A DNA stretch of 64,000 nucleotides from the NCBI GenBank assembly GCA_023423655.1, contig JAFAFE010000006.1, positions 806,001 through 870,000 on the forward strand, in the 5' to 3' direction. The notes below the pieces were generated by a model. It saw nothing but the letters and a program-made list of their open reading frames with translations, was not told where the DNA came from and did not search any database. Shown piece by piece: positions 59,895-64,000 of this stretch. Every line of letters begins with the position of its first letter. The stretch's first letter is position 1. This DNA comes from Pseudomonadota bacterium (GTDB lineage: Bacteria > Pseudomonadota > Alphaproteobacteria > Sphingomonadales > Sphingomonadaceae). The translations under genes were made by a program, and so were the position numbers.

Positions 59895-59958
59895 AAGTGG
59901 TTCTGGCAAGTGGTTTTGGCCAGTGGCTGTGGCAAGTGGTTGCGGTAAGCGGTCCGGC
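59895..59958. repeat. 13-bp tandem repeat, about five copies
   Basis: Units AAGTGGTTCTGGC, AAGTGGTTTTGGC, CAGTGGCTGTGGC, AAGTGGTTGCGGT and a shortened AAGCGGTCCGGC follow head to tail. The array lies in the divergent gap between the aspartyl-hydroxylase-like gene (start 59857) and the sulfotransferase-like gene (start 60008), where copy-number change could alter promoter spacing. It would also be readable as coding in one frame but no conserved protein results. Confidence 0.75.
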
Positions 59959-60007
59959 AAGCACACGGCGCTTGCCTCCGTCCGCTCGCCGTCGCATTAC
60001 ACCGCAT

Positions 60008-61027
60008 ATGGCCGTTTCCAACCCCCTCTTTGTTGCCGATGCCGAATGGCTCGCGCACCGTTATGACGCCCAAGCGGACCGTATCCGCTTCTATCATGTA
60101 CCCCGCGCGCGGCACCGCGAAATCTCCTTTCTCACCGACGATAATATCGGCGACGCGCCGGTGGTTGCGTTTGACCGGAAGGAGGCTGTCACGGGCGCGC
60201 CTCAGGGCACCGCGCATTTCATCTTCCATTCGGCCTTTTGCGCATCGACCATGCTGGTGCGCGCGATGGACCATCATGGCATTGCCATGGGGCTGAGCGA
60301 ACCGGTCATCCTCAACGATATTGTCGGCTACCGGCGGCGCGGAGAATTTCAGCCGCCCGATGTCGCGCGCGCGCTGGGCGATGCGCTGACCTTGCTCGCG
60401 CGGCCCTTTGCGACGGGCGAGCCGGTGATTATCAAGCCGTCTAACGTGCTCAATACGCTGGCGGGCGCGATGCTGGCGATCCGGCCGGACAGCAATGCGC
60501 TGTTCCTCTACGCCCCTCTGCCTGTCTTTCTCGCCTCGGTCGCGCGCAAGGGCATGTGGTGCCGGTTATGGGCGCGCGAATTGCTGGAAGGCTTGTTACA
60601 GGAAGGCGCGCTCAACCTCGGTTTCGAAGCCAAGGATTATTTCCGCCTCACCGATTTACAGGTCGCTGCGGTCGGCTGGCTCGCCCAGCACGCCATATTC
60701 CAAGCCCTCGCCGCACGGGTCGGACCAGAGCGGCTACGCTCGCTCGATAGCGAAACCCTGATGTCCGATCAGGGTAAGGCGGTCGCCGCGCTCGCGATCC
60801 ATTTCGGACGCGATGCCGCCCAAGCAGCTAGCTTGGCCGATAATCCCGCGCTCCGCCGCCACAGCAAGACGGGCACCGCGTTTGACCCCGACCAGCGCCG
60901 CGAGGAACAGCAACAGGCCCGCGCGGCCTATGGCGATGAAATCGAAAAGGTCAGCCTATGGGCCGCAGCAGTTGCGAAAAATGCGGGCGTGTCACTCGCC
61001 CAGCCCGCACCACTCCTGCCGGATTGA
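60008..61027 (+). CDS. Sulfotransferase-like protein
   Basis: 339 residues. HFIFHSAFCASTMLVRAMD (residues 70-88) resembles the 5'-PSB loop that binds PAPS in sulfotransferases (S/C-x-S-T pattern after a short strand), and VIIKPSNVLNTLAGAMLAIRPDSNALFLYAPLPVFLASVARKG recalls the 3'-phosphate-binding helix region. The assignment is weaker than for a textbook enzyme. It sits next to the hydroxylase genes and may modify the same substrate. ATG 60008 is chosen since the upstream in-frame part crosses the tandem repeat. Confidence 0.6.
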   Translation: MAVSNPLFVADAEWLAHRYDAQADRIRFYHVPRARHREISFLTDDNIGDAPVVAFDRKEAVTGAPQGTAHFIFHSAFCASTMLVRAMDHHGIAMGLSEPVILNDIVGYRRRGEFQPPDVARALGDALTLLARPFATGEPVIIKPSNVLNTLAGAMLAIRPDSNALFLYAPLPVFLASVARKGMWCRLWARELLEGLLQEGALNLGFEAKDYFRLTDLQVAAVGWLAQHAIFQALAARVGPERLRSLDSETLMSDQGKAVAALAIHFGRDAAQAASLADNPALRRHSKTGTAFDPDQRREEQQQARAAYGDEIEKVSLWAAAVAKNAGVSLAQPAPLLPD

Positions 61028-61051
61028 GCACCACCGTTCGGTAGCGCACAC

Positions 61052-61084
61052 CCTCATGCGCAGTAAATCCTCATGCGCAGTAAA
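61052..61084. repeat. 16-bp direct repeat
   Basis: CCTCATGCGCAGTAAA occurs twice in tandem (61052-61067 and 61069-61084), separated by a single T. It lies after the sulfotransferase-like gene in the 210-nt convergent gap, which holds no other feature I can support. Confidence 0.6.
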
Positions 61085-61237
61085 CCCCCGTTCCAGTGGA
61101 TTGCGGTGCGCAAGACAAAGTAACGGAAACTCGCCATAAGTAGCGTCATAATCCGCCTGGAATCTACCGCCACACCGGACGGACACCCGTAATTTTATGC
61201 ACGCCAGCCGCAGCGAATGGATGCGGCTACACCCCTC

Positions 61238-61558
61238 TCACATGCCGCCGTTACAGCTCGGCCCACCGGCGCACGCCATGCCCGATTCAAGTGTACGCCG
61301 CGCATTGTCATTGCCACGTTCGATAATGCGCGCCCATTCGGACGAAGACTTGCACACTTTACCGCGCTTGACGAGCGAGCCGGTGACTTCAACCCGGCGG
61401 CAAACCATGCGCTCTTTGGCGGCTCCGGTCTTATCTGTGCTGGCCGTTTTGGTCGCGGCGGGCGCTGCCTTGGCGGTATCGGTTTGCACAGGCGCGGTTT
61501 GCGCATTGGCCGTCAGCGGGAGCGCCACTGCGGCCATGATGAAGATCAACTTTTTCAT
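61238..61558 (-). CDS. Small secreted protein, uncharacterised
   Basis: 106 residues. Signal peptide MKKLIFIMAAVALPLTANAQ, an Ala/Thr/Lys-rich spacer (VQTDTAKAAPAATKTASTDKTG) and a compact end, MVCRRVEVTGSLVKRGKVCKSSSEWARI, with Cys pairs that match a short motif common in sphingomonad periplasmic proteins. Function unknown. An upstream ATG at 61657 gives an improbable extension. The gene is convergent with the sulfotransferase-like gene and downstream of the second TonB receptor. Confidence 0.75.
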   Translation of the reverse strand: MKKLIFIMAAVALPLTANAQTAPVQTDTAKAAPAATKTASTDKTGAAKERMVCRRVEVTGSLVKRGKVCKSSSEWARIIERGNDNARRTLESGMACAGGPSCNGGM

Positions 61559-61657
61559 AGACTCAAATATATCCCCAAATCCGATGCACGTCCAAAGAAA
61601 AACGACCATATAGTCGCTCGCGAAATTACCACCGAAACGGACGCATCGGCTTTTCAT

Positions 61658-61691
61658 AAAAAAGGAGCGGACCTTTAAAAAGACCCGCTCC
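61658..61691 (-). terminator. Intrinsic terminator of the second TonB receptor
   Basis: GGAGCGG (61664-61670) pairs with CCGCTCC (61685-61691); read on the minus strand the hairpin is followed by six T (complement of 61658-61663). It is 25 nt past the receptor stop. Confidence 0.85.
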
Positions 61692-61715
61692 CCTTTCTTA
61701 GCTATATTCTGAAAA

Positions 61716-64000
61716 TCAGAATTTCAGTTTCACTGCGACACCATAGCGGCGGCCCAGCGCGTCGTAAGTCGACGGATAAACGTTACCGCTGTTGTAGCTG
61801 GTCGAACCGATCGAGTTACCGACAACTTTCGGCTTCGTGTTGAACAGATTCTGTGCGGTCAGCGTGACCGACAGATTGTCCGTAACCATGAAGCGCGTCG
61901 TCAGGTCGAAATAATGCTTCGCTTTGATGCTCCGGAATTCCGGATTGACCATGCACGCACCCGGATCGGCACCGTTATAGTCCGGGCAACCTCCATTAGC
62001 GAGCGAGACATTTTTGTTCGCTTCGGCATATTCAGCATCAGCAGCAAGCTGCAGAGGCTCAAACTTCGACTTGCTGAGGAAGCGCCACAGAAGCGAAACA
62101 TCCACATCTTCGAAGCCCAAAGTGAAGCGCTGCGAGAATGACCATTCGGGCTGGATCGACGCGCAGTTCACGCTGTAGTAGCCGGTGCATTCGCGATTAA
62201 CGCTGGACGGAGTCGCTTGGAATTTCGAGCTACGCGTCCAGTTGCCGTTGAAGGCATAGCTGAAGTTCGCGAAGCCGATATCCTTACGGTAGTTGACCGA
62301 AAGGTCAAACCCGTCAGTGCTGAGTTTACCGAGGTTGGAAAGCGGCAAATACAGACCAGGCGTAGTCTGCGAGTCCCCGTCAAGGCCACCGGTAAGCGGG
62401 TTACGGCGGATTACCGTACAAGCGGGATCGGTTACACTTGCAGCAGAGATGTTATCGTAACACGCACTGATAGCATCACCCGGGGTCATCGTCGTAATCG
62501 CATCTTTGATCTTGATCTTGTAATAATCAAGCGATGCCGAGAAACCGGAAAGAGCCGAGGGCTGAAGTACCAATCCCAAAGTCCAGCTATTGGAAGTTTC
62601 AGGCTTCAGGTTAAGGTTGCCGCCTTGTTGCGAGTTTGCTTGAGCAGAGCTCGGGGGCAGAATATTGCCGATCGTACCCGCCGGTGCACCCTGAGCGATA
62701 CAAACCGCTGCAAGATTGGCATTGCCGACCGGGTTAGAACCCGCGCAAGGATCCGTTTGCAGGTTAGTAAGGATCGTGTTGAGCGGAGCAAACAGCTCGC
62801 TGATGTTCGGCGCACGGACAGCATGAGCATAATTACCACGGATCTTCACGCCCGACACGGGAGTCCAGCTACCGCCAGCCTTCCAAGTCCAAGTGTCATA
62901 TTTCGGCTTGCTTGGCGCATCAACCGAATAGCTCGAATAACGCAGACCGCCTTCAAGCGTCAGATCTTCAAAAAACGGCTTATCCTGAATGAGCGGAAGC
63001 ACAAGTTCCCCAAACGCTTCCCACACTTTAAAGCCACCGCTGATATTCGGCGATGCACCGCCGGCACCGCCCATATCGCCCGATTGTGAAAGCAGGTCGG
63101 ACTGTTGGGTTGCCGTATAATTACGATATTCTGCACCCAAAGCGAACGCAACCGGGTCGTTCGCCATGGGGATTGCCCAGCCGAGATCGCCACTGATTGT
63201 GCCACGTGCCTGAGCAAGGGTCGTCTTGACCGAAACCTGGCTCTCCGCGTTTAGGAAAGCATTCATCGGTGCAGTAATCGTGCCGTCAGCGCCGAAAATA
63301 TTGAGCGGAACACAGCCGTTCGACGTGTCCTGGCATTCTGTGGTGCTGTCCGCCAGTAACGCCTGACGAACGCGCGAGTTTAGCCAGTACCCTTTCTGGA
63401 CCTGAACATTTTCGCTTTCGCCATAGGCGCCGAAAATATCCCAATCGATCGAGTCCGTAATCCCGCCACGGAAACCGAGTTTATAGTCGAAATAGGTCGT
63501 GGTAAAGTTGCTGACACGCGGACCATATTCCGAAGCACGACGCGAAATACTGGTCTCCACCGTGCGATAATTCGGATCGTCGGGACCCGTGGCCGTTGCA
63601 GCGGCAGCGCATTCCGCAGCCGTAAAGCGCGGCGTATAGCCAACAACCGCCGAAGTCGGGTTGCCGTTAGCATCCACACCCGCCACCGGCTGGGCAACGT
63701 TAAAGGCGCAGAATTGGTTACGCAGTGCTGCCGGCAAATAAGGATTGTTGAGGTTAATTTCGACCGGCAGACCGAACGCACCGGACGGTGCAACAATGGT
63801 ACTAACCACGTTCTTCGAGAACAGACCACGCGTGTAAACTTCTACGGCATCGCTCACTTCGTAACGCGCGGAACCGAACATATTGTAACGCTTGAACGGC
63901 GTTTGGAAAATATTGAACGGGTTGAAGTTAAAGGTGGAATATGGTGCAACCGCATTTCCATTAGCGTCGATCTGACGCGTACCGCCATTGGCCACGCCAT
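61716..64000 (-). CDS. TonB-dependent receptor (C-terminal part, runs off the right edge)
   Basis: At least 761 codons remain of a second large receptor; the plug and signal peptide lie outside the window. The barrel is in the same style as the receptor at 55140: LSGFSASLDYYKIKIKDAI, GGSWTPVSGVKIRGNYAHAVRAPNISELFAPLNT and the C-terminal ALGRRYGVAVKLKF with a terminal Phe for barrel insertion. Internal Cys pairs (TECQDTSNGCVPL, GGCPDYNGADPGACM) suggest loop disulfides. Ligand unknown. It ends at a good terminator. Confidence 0.9.
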   Translation of the reverse strand, partial: GVANGGTRQIDANGNAVAPYSTFNFNPFNIFQTPFKRYNMFGSARYEVSDAVEVYTRGLFSKNVVSTIVAPSGAFGLPVEINLNNPYLPAALRNQFCAFNVAQPVAGVDANGNPTSAVVGYTPRFTAAECAAAATATGPDDPNYRTVETSISRRASEYGPRVSNFTTTYFDYKLGFRGGITDSIDWDIFGAYGESENVQVQKGYWLNSRVRQALLADSTTECQDTSNGCVPLNIFGADGTITAPMNAFLNAESQVSVKTTLAQARGTISGDLGWAIPMANDPVAFALGAEYRNYTATQQSDLLSQSGDMGGAGGASPNISGGFKVWEAFGELVLPLIQDKPFFEDLTLEGGLRYSSYSVDAPSKPKYDTWTWKAGGSWTPVSGVKIRGNYAHAVRAPNISELFAPLNTILTNLQTDPCAGSNPVGNANLAAVCIAQGAPAGTIGNILPPSSAQANSQQGGNLNLKPETSNSWTLGLVLQPSALSGFSASLDYYKIKIKDAITTMTPGDAISACYDNISAASVTDPACTVIRRNPLTGGLDGDSQTTPGLYLPLSNLGKLSTDGFDLSVNYRKDIGFANFSYAFNGNWTRSSKFQATPSSVNRECTGYYSVNCASIQPEWSFSQRFTLGFEDVDVSLLWRFLSKSKFEPLQLAADAEYAEANKNVSLANGGCPDYNGADPGACMVNPEFRSIKAKHYFDLTTRFMVTDNLSVTLTAQNLFNTKPKVVGNSIGSTSYNSGNVYPSTYDALGRRYGVAVKLKF

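Noticed and set aside
1..64000. CRISPR array, prophage, or complete transposon
   Set aside because: No regularly spaced identical repeats of 25-40 bp, no phage structural or integrase genes and no intact transposase were seen. The repeats present are palindromic intergenic elements and one short tandem array.
1..64000. tRNA or rRNA genes
   Set aside because: No acceptor-stem/TTCRANYC pairs with a CCA end and no rRNA-like conserved stretches were recognised in the gaps.

Overview
The window is chromosomal DNA of an alphaproteobacterium, most likely a Sphingomonadales member (Sphingopyxis/Sphingorhabdus/Sphingomonas-like; inferred from gene content, not from a marker gene). Pointers are the order yebC-ruvC-ruvA-ruvB-ybgC-tolQRAB-pal, a GapR (DUF2312) nucleoid protein, a PabB-PabC fusion, very large TonB-dependent receptors, alphaproteobacterial small secreted proteins with a C-x(n)-RLxCYD motif, and many palindromic intergenic repeats. 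Coding DNA is GC-rich and dense, with many ATGA/GTGA/TGATG overlaps. I see no rRNA, tRNA, CRISPR array, complete insertion sequence or prophage.

Layout. 1-6600: edge of an FAD oxidoreductase, cyanide-insensitive-type cytochrome bd oxidase (cydA, cydB and a DUF2474 small subunit), an alpha/beta hydrolase, ribA and xthA, then a structured non-coding stretch and an overlooked 47-residue membrane protein. 6900-17300: M14 peptidase, PhoX-type Tat protein, an AT-rich orphan gene behind an amidohydrolase, aspartate aminotransferase, pabBC and two small secreted proteins. 17400-29600: fatty-acid and central metabolism (fadD, acyl-CoA dehydrogenase, thioesterase, pyruvate kinase, galU) with an M48/PDZ protease, msrA, aqpZ, a lipoprotein and the Sua5 tRNA-modification enzyme. 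29800-41000: gapR, ybjQ, yebC, the split ruvC/ruvA/ruvB genes and the Tol-Pal envelope operon. 41000-54000: M16 protease, a tripartite RND efflux operon with a divergent TetR regulator and a palindromic operator, and clpB behind a heat-shock-type promoter. 54000-64000: two TonB-dependent receptors (one cut by the right edge) around a Sel1/prolyl-4-hydroxylase-like oxygenase, a TPR/aspartyl beta-hydroxylase-like oxygenase and a sulfotransferase-like protein.

How the parts fit. The Tol-Pal genes serve outer-membrane constriction and stability, the RuvABC genes resolve Holliday junctions, and the RND operon exports toxic compounds under TetR control. The 54-64 kb block looks like a functional unit in which protein- or peptide-modifying Fe(II)/2-oxoglutarate oxygenases are paired with outer-membrane receptors; this is the best candidate for an undescribed system. 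A second candidate is an sRNA gene (about 32425-32508, minus strand) with recognisable promoter, three stem-loops and a strong terminator, placed between ruvC and ruvA. Several intergenic repeats are placed where they could influence expression, notably one whose terminal hairpin contains the ruvC ribosome binding site.
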